48,078 bases of DNA from Collybiopsis luxurians FD-317 M1 (Eukaryota; Basidiomycota; Agaricomycetes; Agaricales; Omphalotaceae). Numbering within the stretch: position 1 is the first letter of the stretch; every line of letters starts with the position of its first letter. The stretch covers positions 1-48,078 of the forward strand of contig KN834809.1 in the NCBI GenBank assembly GCA_000827265.1, written 5' to 3'. The position numbers were made by a program, and so were the translations under genes. Shown in pieces: positions 10,852-22,860 of the stretch. The notes beneath the pieces were generated by a model. That model ran no database searches and was not told the origin of the DNA. It saw only the letters and a list, made by a program, of their open reading frames with translations.

Positions 10852-12820
10852 CGTGTCTATCCTGAACGTGGCGGGGCTTTCGGCGCTTAATGGTCGGTTC
10901 TAAGTACTTGATCAATGGCGCTTAAAGCTTATAGGGTAGCCCTCATTCAAAGAAGCATCTCAATTCATGGCTCCCATAAACAGCCTTATGACATCTACAC
11001 TTATTCAGCCGACTTATGCTTATTTCTGACTTCAAAGCTGCGGGGACAACTCCTACGGTTCCAGCTACTCATCGTTGCTTCCCCAGGTATCTTTCACCTA
11101 TTGTTGGACCTTGCGTATAGCCTTGTCAAAAACTCGGAAAAGTATGAGGTGCGTATTCTTTGATCCTTTGGCCGCAAACTCAATAATCATCGTCCAGCAG
11201 CCAACGCCGCGATTCTCCTTCAAAAAATGTACAAGACACGTTTTCCCTAAAGCCCCATCCGTGGTACTACCAACATCCTTCGAACAGTCGGTATTATGGA
11301 TCCTATCGGCACTCGTCACAACTACTGTTTCAATACCCGTCAAATAGCTCAAGGTCTGCCTCTGGCCGGAAGTTGCACTTGCTATACGTTGCATCCCTCG
11401 ACACTCTAGTACCATTTATTACGCTTCCGTGTTCTCCCGATAACACTCTCATACCTCGTTCCAGCTCAAATGTGCACTGTCTTCTCCTCCTCTTGCAGCT
11501 CTTGTACCGTTCATACCGTAGTAGCAGCTAACGATCAATCTCGTCGCTTTGTCACACACACACACACTCCCCGTTTGTCACTGCACTAAAAATGGGTTGA
11601 ATCCTGGAGGTTACCCAGATCATCACTTGTTACAGCAGCGATGTTGGCTGCCCAGACAAAGTTCAAAGGATCTGAATACCAGATGTGTACTAGCCCTTTC
11701 AGGCGGCAGGGCATTCGTGCTTGTTTCTCGTTTACCTTCGATTGACTTGAGTTGAGACTGCGACACGGTCGGCTGCGGAATCGATCATTAAAATATTTGG
11801 CGGAATGAACTTTTCGATCTGCTGTTTCATTTCCATACGTGTTTTCCATCCAGACTACATGCACGTTCTGTCGTAGATGGTTCTCGTCCGCTCTATCGAC
11901 CGACTTGACACTTTCTGGATACCTGTTATGAGAACGAGAAAGTATGAAATATTCACCTTTAATTTCGCGAATGAATGATACAATCTGCGCTGCTCCCTTT
12001 CCTGATACCTCCAAAGATTACCTGGAGCTCGTAAATTATTATGAGCGCTGATGACAATAACTATGACGAGCTCGAGGTCATCGTTCAATGCCAGCACAAT
12101 CTTGCAGTCTGACATGCGTAATTTGTTTACTAGTCCCGGTGGGTCGAAACTGCCGTTACGGGTTTGATGTTCAGGTCCCTTCAGGAGGGCAACCTTTTAC
12201 CTTTGTCCTGTCCTCGCTTGCGGACCCTCCATCTTGGAAAGTATCCGGCGAATTGGATGAAAGTTCCTCGATCGCTGCAGAGTCATCTCGATCTTTTTTT
12301 TTTCTGTTGGCGATCGCGCTGGAGGCAGGACGAGTCGATGCCCTGCGTGTAATGTATGCGTTCAGGTCAGAGTGCATGGTGCGATTGATTTGGTTAGGAC
12401 AACTCCGGTGTGCTTCGTGGAGAGCACGATTTAGCCAGTAAAAGTTAGGCAAGTTTCGGGCTCAAAGCGCATATGTAGAATGATCGAGTTCGTTTCAGAG
12501 TTCATATGTTTTTCTGTACGCAATGATACGTGTTGAACGAATGATTCAATGATCAATCAGAAATATGGAAGTCGTACATGTATCACCGATCAGTGAGCTG
12601 AAGGACAAACTGCAACACGATTGAAGCGTGTTTCTAACACAATCTTGAAGCTGTAGTCGGTGTAACCACTCTGAAAGTAATGAGGCTACAACATGTTCAT
12701 AAACTCTGCGACACCTTAATAGCAACGCAGACTCCCTGGGACTCAAACCCCCATCTTTGCTGTTCTCTTCAACGTCTCTTCCTAGCAAGTATCTTTTGAA
12801 TCACCCATATTTGTTCTATT
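10852..12820. other. Duplicated intergenic block, no supportable gene
   Basis: Collinear with 23640-25458, with numerous indels. Open frames on both strands are short and differ between the two copies, so none looks selected. A C/T-rich stretch (11460-11580, with a CACACACA run) and the ~100 bp before 12821 could serve as 5' region for the array gene copy B: CCCCCATCTTTGCTGTTCTC is shared with copy C at the same distance from the ATG. Confidence 0.5.
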
Positions 12821-15800
12821 ATGGAGCTACCTAACATCGGGTCTGAATCATTTACGACAATTTCTCCAAGCGTCGGCTCCTTTCAGAATGCACACGACTT
12901 CCAGATGCACAATCCCAGGTTTACAAACATTGACGGAGATTACATTATTCATCGCGGTCCAAGTGAGTACCTCATTTGTATGTGGCATCTTGAACTTCGT
13001 CTTGAGCACTTGGGCATTAAACAGGGGTAAGCTTTGGGACTTTCATCTGATCTAGCTGGGACTCGGGAATTGAATCAGTACCTCCAGGTTGTTTACACTA
13101 TCAAAGGCCATTTGCGCGGTAATATTCTGCAACTGGAAGATTATTTTTCTGTGGGTTCCTGCCAAGAAGGAACGATAGGGGAAAGGGTTGATATTGTACG
13201 GAGGTTTGATCGGGAGGAGGACCTAGAAACATTCGAAAATCGTCTTCGACGGTCAAGGTCAGAGTTTGTGAAATTTAAGCTCACTAGCTTACTGACACAT
13301 TATTTATCACATCAAGTTGGGCTCCGTTTAGTATGCAACCACTTTGGAGACTCAATATCAGTGGGTTTCCGTGTTTGGCAGTATCATCTGCACGTGAGCT
13401 CCCTTTACTGATCTCAAGTTTCCCCTGGGTCCTGAATGAAGTCGACGGCAGCTGTGTATACATTGCAAGAAATGTTTGAAGGAGAACTTCCTTCTAAAGC
13501 AGTACAAGAAAACTTGGTAGGATATTTTATATCTATCATGTCATAAAAGAGTGCTAAAAGGGATGAAGTATATCAAACTTACTGTATGACAGCTATTACA
13601 CCACTCAGTTAGGTAGTACACTCATGGGCATACTTCAATATAGACTTTTTTTCAAGAGAAAACCAAAGTCTATCCTGGACGGTGGGATAGTTACAAGCTT
13701 TGGAAGGGAGAAGGGAAGTACAAGAACCTTAGGCTGTTTGATCAGGGTGGAAACTTCACAGTCAACCCGGAACAACTAAATTTGCTGGGACTGCTTTATG
13801 AAGAATTTGAGAATTTCCAGGTTCTTTGTAGTCATGTTTCGAACTGAGTAAAGGCTGACAAATGAGTCTAGAAACATGGGGATGTGCGTTTCTATGAAAA
13901 TGCAGGACATTATCATAGTAGGTGCATTAGGAAAGGTAAGAACATATTTGATCTGATATAAAAAACCAATAATAAGGACGGTGAACCAGAAGGACCAGAT
14001 GATCCAGCAGTGATGCATATTAGATCAAATGAGGTCAATTTCATGAGATTGAATGCGGATGAACAAAAGGGCTAATAAAAATGGCATCTGATATTTTCCA
14101 TAGGTGGTGAGTGTCCAAATAGAATATTCGGTGCTCAAGAATAAGTAATGGAAATGAAATTGCCCCTTCCTGTAGTTGGTGAGTTTATTGCCCTCCAGGT
14201 CCCCCAGAAATCACTCTCTGCTTACTGCATTGAAAAATACCCTACCCCTGTACTAGAGGGTAAGCTTCCCATTTGGAAATCAATCTCTGCTCATTGTATT
14301 GGCAATCCCCCCTCCCATAGTGGGTGAGTTATTCATATTGCATGTCCATTGGAAATGAATCACTACTCACTGTATTGAAAATTCCTGATTCCTATTACTA
14401 GAGGGTGAGAAAACTTCCCACCCAGAAATTAATCTCTGCTTACTGCATTGGAAATTCTCCCTTCTCATAGTCAGTAAGTCATTCATCTCACATGCCTATT
14501 GGAAATCAATTTCTGCTTACTACATTGGAAATTCTTCCTCCTCATAGGCAGTGAGTTCTGGATCTCCCATGTCTCATGGGAATCAATCTGCTCACTGCAT
14601 TTGATATTTCCCATTCCCATAGGTGGTGAGTTATTTATCTGTCATGTGTCTTTGGAAATTAATCTCTGCTCACCACCTTGAAAAAATCTCCTATTCCATA
14701 TATAGTCAGTGAGTTCTTCATCTCCCATGTCCCCTTGAAATCAACCCCTGCTCACTGCCCTGCTCATAGACAGTGAGTTTTTTTATCTGGAAATCAATGA
14801 CTGCTCACTTTATTGGGAACTCACCCTTCCATAGAAAGTCAGTGCTTGATTGCTTGTGTTTCTTAGAAATCAGTTTTTGCTTACTGCAGTGTAAATTTCT
14901 CCTTCCTATAGGAAGTAAGCTTTGTATCTGGAAGTCAATCTTGGCTCACTGCACTGAAAATTCCCTCTTCCCATAGACAGTGAGTCTTTCGTCTGGAAAT
15001 TAACTTCTACTCGCTGCATTGGAAATTCCTTCTTCCTACAGAGAGTAAGTTTTTGTCTGGAAATTAATCACTGCTGACTGCATTGCCCTTCCCATAGACA
15101 GTGAGTCTTTCAGCTGGAAATCCATTTCCATTGTTGACTGAGTCTTACTGCACTGGAAATCATACTCCTATAGGCAGTGAGTTTTTCAAATGGAATCTCT
15201 GTTCACTGTATTCAAAATTACCTCCTCCCACCATAGACAGTAATTTAAAAGTTTCTTATCTGGAAGTTAATCTCTGCTCACTACATTGAAAAATTTTTTT
15301 TCCCACAGGTGGTAAATTCTTCATCTTCAACCATGTTGGAGGTGAGTTGTGCCTCTCCTGCTTGTCCCCCCCAAATCAATGTCTGCATTGAAAATCTCCT
15401 TCCCATAGACAGTGAGTTTTTTATTTGGAACTTCACCTCTGCTCACTGCATTGAAAATTCCCCCTTTCTATAGGTGGTAAATTTTTTATCTGGAAATTAA
15501 TCTCTGTTTAATGTATTGGAAATTCTCCCTTTCTATAGAATGTGAGCATTCATCTAGAAATTGATCTCTGCTCACTGCACTGGAAATATCCCCATAGAAA
15601 GTGAGCTTTCTATCTGAAAATCAATCTCTGCTTACAGTACTGGAAATTCCTCCTGCCCATAGTATTATGTGAGCATTCATCTAGAAATCAATCTCTGCTC
15701 ACTGCACTGGAAATCAACCTCTACTAACTGCCCTTCCCTTAGGAGGTGAATTTTTCCTCTGGAAATTGATCTCTACTCACTGCATTGGAAATTTCCATTT

Positions 15801-18165
15801 CCCAGACGGTAAATTCATCCCCTATATCCCATGGGAATTACTCTCTACTCACTGCGTTGGAAATTTCCATTTCCCAGACGGTAAATTCATCCCCTATATC
15901 CCATGGGAATTACTCTCTACTCACTGCATTGGAAATTTCTATTTCCCAGATGGTAAATTCATCCCCTATATCCCATGGGAATTACTCTCTGCTCACTGCA
16001 TTGAAAATTTCCCCTTCCCATAGACAGTGAGTTTTTCATCTGTCATGCCTCTGGAAATTAATCTCTGCTCACTGCCATGAAAATTTTTTCTTCCTATAGT
16101 TGGTGAGTTTTCATCTCTCATGATCCTTGCTGGAAATGAATTTCTGCTTGCTGAATTGGAAATACCCCCCTTCACATAGATGGTGAGATTTCCTTCTGAA
16201 TTTGAATCTCTTCTCACTGCTTCCTCCTTCGCCTAGTCAGTGAGTCCTTCATCTCCCATGTCTCTGGAATTAATGTCTGCTCACTGCATTGAAAATTTTC
16301 CCTTCTCCATTACATAGTTGGTGGGTTCCTCATTTCTTTTGTTTCCTGGAAATCAAGCTCTTCTTATTACCTTCTTTTACAGTGGGTGAGTTCTTCATCT
16401 CCCATGCCTTCAAATCATTTCCTGCTCACTGCTTTGGAAATTCTCCTTTAGTGGGTAAGTTCTTTATCTCCCATGTCCCCTTGAAACCTTGTTGAAACCA
16501 ATCTGTGCTTACTACATTGGAATTTCCCCTTCTCATACTAGCCAGTGAGTTCTTCATTTCCTATGTTTCTTGTATATCTCCACTGGAAATTTCCCTTTCC
16601 CATAGGAGGCGAGTTCTTCAACTCTCATAATTCTTGGAAATCAATCTCTGCTCACTGCATTGGAAATTCTCCCTTCCAATAGGAGGTTAGTTCTTCCTTA
16701 TCCATCTCCCCTGGAACTCAACCTCTACTCACTGTCTCCCTTTAGTCTGTGAGTCTTTCATCTCCCATATCCCCTGGAAGCCAATGTCTGCTTAAGACAC
16801 TGAAAATTCCCCTTCTCACAGAATGTAAGCTCTTCAACTCCCATGTCTCCTGGAAGTCATTTGCCAACTACTGCACTGGAAATTCCCACTTCCCATAGAT
16901 GGTAAGTCCTTTGTGTTGCTTGCCTTCAGCCAGCTGATGTTCACTACCTGGCAAATCTCTGCCATCTAGTTTGTAAGTGATTCCTCCACATTCTTTCATA
17001 TAACTATTACTTGACTTTTTTGCAACTTTTAGGATGTGTGTGATTTTATATCTTTTGATGTCAATGCATACCTACAGTGATGGACCTAATTTGTTCCCTA
17101 GCTCGTAAGTTGCTCCCTTCGTTTTCATCTCCTTGCTTGATCATAATGCAATTGCCCTTACTTTTAGTTTGTAAGCTACTCATTTTATATTTGTTTCACT
17201 GCATTTCTCATTACTATCCTGGAATGCAATTCATCCTTTAGAATGTATATTCTCATTTCAACTTCTCGCTATTTTACTTTATCTACTTCTTTCTTATGGC
17301 CAGCCGGTGGGTAGCTGCTCTCCTTCTACCATTCTTTGAGAAAGTTCATAACCTGGGTGTATTTTTTGTGTGCTATAAAGGTAAGTCTTTTGCTTTATAT
17401 GAGTGTGGCATTAAGTTCCTCATCCCGAATATATTCCTATTCAGCAAAGTCTCACTTTTACCAATGAATCAATGATCGAAATCACTGTAGATGACAACAA
17501 CCCTGATAGTGCTCATGTCCTGTCTACAGAAGTTGTTTTTCATCCCGACATTCCAATTTCAGATAATATCACTGGTGCTATTCCTGCTTCCTCTGGTCCT
17601 TCTGGCCCCTCCTGCTACATTAATGATATTGGGCTACATGGTGATCAAGATCCTTTATCCATTTTCAATATACTGGTGCTCAGTATTTTACAGGAAATGG
17701 CTCCAAAACTGGTAGCAGTCACCGAGAGAAACACAAAAACAGGGCTGCACCACAGACAGTTGCAAAAAGTCACGTGCCTGAATTTTTGGCACCTGTGGTG
17801 CCATATAGCGACAATGAAAGGCCCAGGACACGTAGCAAGACTAAACAAGTTGCATTGACTGCAAATAACAACATACCAGATGACATTGCCTTTTCACCTG
17901 CCAAGAAGGACAAGTCGGCAGAGGGTGAACAATCTGCGACATCACAGAAAAAGTATTCATGGAGTAAGTGAAAGATTTAGAAGATATATTTGGGTTGCTA
18001 ACCAGCCATCTGTCAGTTTCCAGGTTTTCTGAAGTCATCTGGAAATCCTGTTTTATTCAGTTGAATGATGAATCGGAAGGGCTAGAGACTCAAAGAATGT
18101 GGTGGGATGAAGGACTCGGACAGTGGAACGGCCCAGGTGGACTGAAATATTTCAACTTGACATAG
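12821..18165 (+). CDS. Microexon-array gene, copy B (most diverged array)
   Basis: No known family recognised. Exon 1 (from ATG 12821 to donor GTGAGT at 12962) reads FQNAHDFQMHNPRFTNIDGD, a short F-N-A-x-D-F ... FTNI pattern seen at the N-termini of many uncharacterised agaricomycete proteins. Further exons encode YTIKGHLRGNILQLEDYF (13080s), a 12-nt exon YHLH before GTGAGC at 13393, YTLQEMFEGELP (13450s) and WKGEGKYKNLRLFDQ (13690s). The last 5' exon (13980s) either ends at TAA ~14074 or, by a donor at AATGAG/GTCAAT and CTAAT branch, splices into the array at 14101. After the array come the 77-nt exon 17304-17380 (RWVAALLLPFFEK in frame), a Ser-rich exon, a basic exon with RSKTKQ and PAKKDK, and a final exon ending FNLT at 18165. 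Whether 5' part, array and 3' part form one transcript is inference. Confidence 0.5.
14104..17244 (+). repeat. Array B: ~45 intron-like units separated by 3-nt candidate microexons
   Basis: Reading left to right, the bases between acceptor AG and donor GT are gtg, ttg, agg, tgg, agg, tca, then gca, gtg, tca, aca, aaa, gaa, then aca, aga, aca, gca, aca, gtg and so on to aat at 17242. Of 47 positions, 45 keep AG-N3k-GT/GC. One is six nucleotides (tattat near 15663), one lacks the AG (near 15350) and one lacks the donor (tga near 17076). Intron-like parts vary from ~55 to ~90 nt and are only loosely similar, but donor, CTCAC/CTTAC-like branch box, pyrimidine tract and AG persist. No intact triplet is TAA, TAG or TGA. 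Three near-identical 69-bp units at 15785-15990 show recent local amplification. Confidence 0.75.
17304..17380 (+). other. 77-nt exon following array B
   Basis: After CAG at 17301-17303, one base plus 25 codons plus one base, then donor GTAAGT. The frame reads LLLPFFEKVHNLGVFFVCY. Copy E has the same length (47391-47467) with mostly conservative replacements (W/L, A/T, F/L, V/A, H/Y, N/D, K/Q) and several synonymous changes, as expected for a real exon. Copies A and C are one base shorter. Its length equals that of one array unit, so a unit origin cannot be excluded. Confidence 0.6.
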
Positions 18166-19330
18166 CTTTGTTTGGGACTCAAGTCTGAGTGTATTTATTA
18201 ATTTATGAACAAGACAGCTAGCCAGGCTTTGTGAGCTGTCAATGTTCTTGTGGTGTGTAATTAGTATGTGTCAAAAAACAAATTCTGGACAGTAACATTG
18301 ACAACTTGCAAGTTGCACTTCTCTCTGTGGGTAGGTCCGTCACGGAGTAAAGGGAGAAGTGCCAGTGGGTGATGAATAGATAGGTGCTGGGAAACTGTAT
18401 ATCAGAGATCATGTTGACAGGTTCCAGATTGAGAATGATACCCTTTTTGTTCTCCTAAATGTCCACCAATCAGAACTACTTTACCATTTCGAGCAGTTCG
18501 GCAGGGGGTGTGACCTGTGACGCTTTCAGGACCTGTGACTGTGCCAAAATTTTCCTTAATTTAGTTGAAAAAAAACTAAATTTCATGCATGATTTAGATT
18601 CACAGAATAGAGTACCTTACTGGTTGAAATGACACATGATAAGTATCACAAAAAAAATAAAATAACTTCAGAAATTTGCCTAAGATGCAAGGACAAGTAA
18701 AAAAAATTTCGGCAACAACCCATTGAGACCTGTGACCGCTGTGACATTTCGGCAAAATTGGGAGCTCTATGACCTGTGACTGCCGAAGTGCTTGAAATGG
18801 TACAGTAATTGAGAACTAGTCTGGGAAACATTTCCCAAAAATTGCTCTTTGGCTCTCAGCTTTGATCATGGCATCTTATAATCTGTAGCACAGCCTCTAA
18901 AAAAAGGTAAATTCCATTGCAAGAGGCTCCATAAAGACAAAGGTGATATTACCTCCATCGATGAGCACAACTGTGTTTTCAACAACTTGAGGTCCATTTG
19001 TAACTCTTATTATTTCCGAGTTTATTGAGAGCTATCATACATACAATAAAACCCAGCATTGAACAATAAAACTCTTTGGTCCTGGGATAAACCTCTGTTA
19101 TTCCAAAATGCAAGTTATTGTACAGTCACCAGTTGCAAGGGGTGACCAGTAATAATCCATAAAGACTGGTATAAATAGGACAGATAACATAAATCAAGCT
19201 AGCAATGAGCGGATAGATAGTTAAAAGAAAACAAAGGTCAATGCAGCAAGTAATGAAAGTGATATGGAATGAAGTGTATGAGAGAAAGAAATTACACAGT
19301 TTCATGAATTGTTTGCAGTTCCTTATACTC
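18166..19330. other. Shared convergent intergenic segment
   Basis: No gene. The segment (GACAGCTAGCCAGGCTTTG-like, CAATAAAACTC and others) recurs after array-gene copies C (29900-30500), D (33560-34330) and, inverted, E (45900-46740). AATAAAA-type signals on both strands are consistent with the convergent 3' ends of the array gene and the membrane gene. Confidence 0.6.
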
Positions 19331-20905
19331 ACCTAACATCTACACCCTCATGGTCAACAGCAAGATGTGTCATGACTGTCACCTAGTAAGCACAATTCTC
19401 TGTCAATTTTAAGCTGAAGTGTGCTTGATGAAAAGAAAACATACCTCAATATGGGTGTTCAAAGGTTTTGCCTCTGGCTTGTCCCGAAAGAGGTTTGTGA
19501 ATGATTGCAACATATTGACAGGAGGAGGCCTTTCAGCAAGCTTGGGATTTGTAATAATGCAAACTTCCAACTGAGGGTATTGCAAATGGATTGTCCATCG
19601 GATTCATATGCGGCAATTCAGGATGAGAATGGTCAGATGGGATATGTGGGATATGATGATAGTGCGGGAAGTGCAGTCAATGCAGTCAATGCGGAAAGTG
19701 ATGATAGGGAAGGTGGGGAAGGTGGAAGTGATGTCCCTGACGACTGGAAGCTTTTGTGGTTACCGAGAGCATGTAGATGCGAGGTTAGAGTTCTTGGTAA
19801 CAAACATATTTAGGGCTCTTGACACTTGGCCATCCACTATGCTTGACTTCGACGACGGTTCCTGAGACTTGTATCCCAGTACAGAGTATATAAGTTCAGT
19901 GTGACCTGAAAACTGGGTGTCAATGGGTCGAATACATATGATAAAGGTCATAGGAAAAGATGTACATCAACAGCGCGGCTTCCCAAACAGCTCCTGCCTA
20001 ATTCGTGTCCTTTCAGAGCGAAAAGAGTGCCAGTATTTATCCGATGAACCGAGTTAGTTTGAGTTTACTCGTTTGTAACGATTCAGATGTATCGTGGAGG
20101 TACTGAGAGCAACTAGCGAAGCCCCCTAAAAATCAGCACAACGAAAATGCTCCAAAATATCTAAACTCACACGAAAGCTCTCCTCGCCACTCTCTTCACC
20201 TTCTGGTTTGGGTGTCCATTTTTAAAAATAGGCCATAAGAATATCGAATCAAGAAACACATTAATATACCTACTATCAATGAGTCTAACCCGGAAAACCA
20301 TCATATTCCAATGAAGTACGCACAGGTCATAGGTTGACAAAGGGATGGACGCAAGGGTCTTCAAACCGATCACGCATGTCATGTCTCTAGATGTCAAAAG
20401 ATATATCCTAAGAAAAATGAGATCTTCAAATGTACTGAAGACTAGAGCTCTCAGCTGATAAAAAAATCTACCTGCGAGAACCGCGTGGATACTGACTACG
20501 ACGAAGATGATATCCACTGGAGTATTCAATCGACTTCGACTTCGACCTTCAACTGGAAGTGCCCACACAATATGTACACATTCAACTGAGAGCGAAAGGT
20601 GAGTCAGTTCAGGTCGTTTACGCAAAGGTTGGCATGTATTGAGATACAAGTACGCGAGGAGTTTGGAGGGGGTAGAACGCGATACAAAGTAATATTGCAG
20701 CTGAATACAGAATGATTGAACAATTATGCATTGACAAATACAAGGATTCTATCGAGTAGGTTGTCAGTAGACACTCTAATCAACCGATAGATAAACGAGA
20801 CGCGTGCTTGAGAATACAAACAACCAAGAACGAGAAGACAAAGCTCGGGCGAGGGCGTATCAACTAGGCTAGAAAAGCTGGATAACCTTTCCCTGGCCAG
20901 CCGCA
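19331..20905 (-). pseudogene. Multi-pass membrane protein, copy 1 (decayed)
   Basis: Minus-strand exons encode QYYFVSRSTPSKLLAYLYL, then VECVHIVWALPVEGRSRSRL, a hydrophobic helix (VDIIFVVVSIHAVLAG), CVIGLKTLASIPLSTYDL, an intron, and YINVFLDSIFLWPIF...KVKRVARRAFV. A Ser/Pro-rich C-terminal exon with SSIVDGQVSRALNMF follows near 19860. Compared with copy 2, the C-terminal exon is in several frames and the final exon has an extra base after VDHEGVDV, giving an early stop. The family is an uncharacterised fungal protein with several transmembrane helices and a cytosolic tail; its function is unknown. Confidence 0.75.
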
Positions 20906-20925
20906 GGGAAACACAGCGTGTTTAA

Positions 20926-22860
20926 TTAAGAGTACGAGTTCTCAAATTGTCGTTATGACGGGGCGTTGGAAACATTTTTCGCCGTATTGGGAATGTACAC
21001 GGTTCGGTCCGTCAGTCCGGTAGCGCTGCCTCACTTCTTTCTCGCGTCCATGGCGCTCTGGGCGTCGCAGCTGGATCCCAAAACACTAATACAAATGGCT
21101 TCCAATTTTATTTCCTGTCCTCATCATTCACGTTTCTAGAGTTTTCACAGCGTCAAGATTGAGCATATCCTTCTAATTGACAAGTCTATTCGGTTTCTTC
21201 CGAGGGCCACTACACTGTGATTCGTGCTCTGTACCGGCTGACTATTTTGAGCTCTGGTTTGGATGAAAACGACGAAGTTGCGCTCAGAGGGCCTGCGCCA
21301 AAAAGACTTGCCTGGCCCGTCGCTACCTAAAGGAGCAGGGGCATTTCTTTCGCAAATAATCGACCCGTACCTGACTTCTTTCTTCCTGATTCTTCGAAGG
21401 ACCCCAGTCATGATGATATTTTTCGAGTTGCGCGGTCTGCGAGGACCTGGGCAGGTATAAAGGTACGAAGTTTTTGGATTTCTAAGTTTCCAGTCTCACT
21501 CTTCGGTGCCCTAGCTCTCAGACTTTCTCGCCTCTCAGCATGCTTTCTACCGCTTTCCTCACTCTTTTCGCTCCTTTACTCTTTTCAACTTCGTTTCTTT
21601 TGCTGCTCCTCTTCAAACACACGATAACGCGGTCGTTACACCTCTTTCCCTTACTGTCATCGATTCTATTGTTCCTTTTGCTCGATTTACGCGTACAACG
21701 TACTGCCCTACTCCGCTCGATGAATGGCGATTTCTTACCCTTTCTGATATCAGCTAGGCTCAACCCCGTTCTAGCTGCCTGTGATAACCCTCCCGACTCT
21801 GAGCTCACCTTTATCGGCGGTGATGGTAACCAGGTGCAGCATTGAAATTTGTGAGTGCTCTGCATTGACCAGATTTTTAATCATAACACTCATTCTTCCC
21901 CGGAATATGTCGGATTCGTTATAATAAATATAATTTACATATTGACGTGCCTAACTCGACGAACAATACTGGTCGGCCAAAAGTCTATTGTTATTAAGTG
22001 CGTCTACTCGCCACCGTGACTAATTTCGCTAACTACCCCTGCCAGTTGTCCATGAGAGAACTGATCCGAGTCAGTTGTAATTACGACCAACAACTCTGAC
22101 ACGCCTCCGAATCTCAGCGCATCTCGTTAACCCTTACGGTACTCACAGATATCAACATCTTGAAGACGGTCTTGGGCCCGGACCTTTTCCTCGGTGTTTC
22201 TAATAATATTCATGTCCACCCCGCGCGCATTCTTTGACCGCTTCCGGTATTCCTGCTGACGTTCAGCAGCTCATGAGGAAACAGAATACCAAAAATGTGA
22301 TCATCGCAAGTGGTTTTGTTTATCCAATATCGCTACCTCGGAAGCTTACTATCGCAGATTGTTCCAGGCTGGCCATTCTCTCGGGGGCACTGGCGGAATT
22401 CGACTCAGTATTCCTAGGTGTTAGTCTGGGAACATTGCCAAATCAAGCCCTTAAGGCATGGATTGCAGCTGTAATAGTACGTGAATCATCAGTAACAATC
22501 AGTACAAAGTACATGACCACCAAAATATACGAGTTGGGGAGAGTTCGGATATTCCAAATTGTGCTGAGTGTATCCTCTCTTTCTGTACTTCCCGTTGCCT
22601 ACGCGTCTTCTCGAGGTCATCTACACTGCGTAGGTTATCAACAGTGTCACGCGTTGTTTCAAAGTAGACTTACACGGACGGACATGTTAGACGAGAAAGA
22701 GGCTCAAAGGGAGTAGAAAGGATGTACCTCTGGGAGTAGATTTCGCATTTTCGATCATTCTATCTGTATTGGCTATGTGGGAAGATGAGTAGTGAATTGG
22801 CCAATCTTGCTCTGTTTGGAGTTAGAAAAAGTCAGTGTTGTTCAATGCTTAAGGACGTGG
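20926..22860 (+). other. Unit junction and plus-strand block of unit 2
   Basis: 20926-21063 is unique spacer between the two units. 21064-21250 matches 4590-4769 and contains the empty MULE target. 21254-22760 repeats the block of unit 1. The best coding hint is an open frame 22234-22716 (PADVQQLMRKQNTKNVII and following), which is interrupted in the unit-1 copy, and an upstream piece PPDSELTFIGGDGNQVQ ending at 21845. I do not recognise the protein; it is probably a decayed gene. Confidence 0.4.

Larger units (their letters stand above)
4590..20925 (+). repeat. Segmental duplication, unit 1 (~12.6 kb plus inserted MULE)
   Basis: After removal of the 4770-8533 insertion this stretch is collinear with 21064-~36030. 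Both contain, in order, the CAGCTGGATCCC start, a plus-strand conserved block (8546 and 21254 onward), a minus-strand capping-protein-beta pseudogene, the 5' exons of the array gene, the array, its Ser/Thr-rich 3' exons and the convergent membrane-protein gene. The offset drifts from ~12.64 to ~12.79 kb in the first half, showing many indels. The right boundary is approximate: similarity ends a few tens of bases beyond the membrane gene. Confidence 0.85.

Noticed and set aside
15766..16030. Open frames across three near-identical units in array B (repeated YIPWELLSTHC- or ISQTVNSS-like peptides)
   Set aside because: They read through the intron-like part and arise only because three local 69-bp units are a multiple of three. 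Neighbouring units do not keep the frame. The splice-signal reading explains the pattern better.
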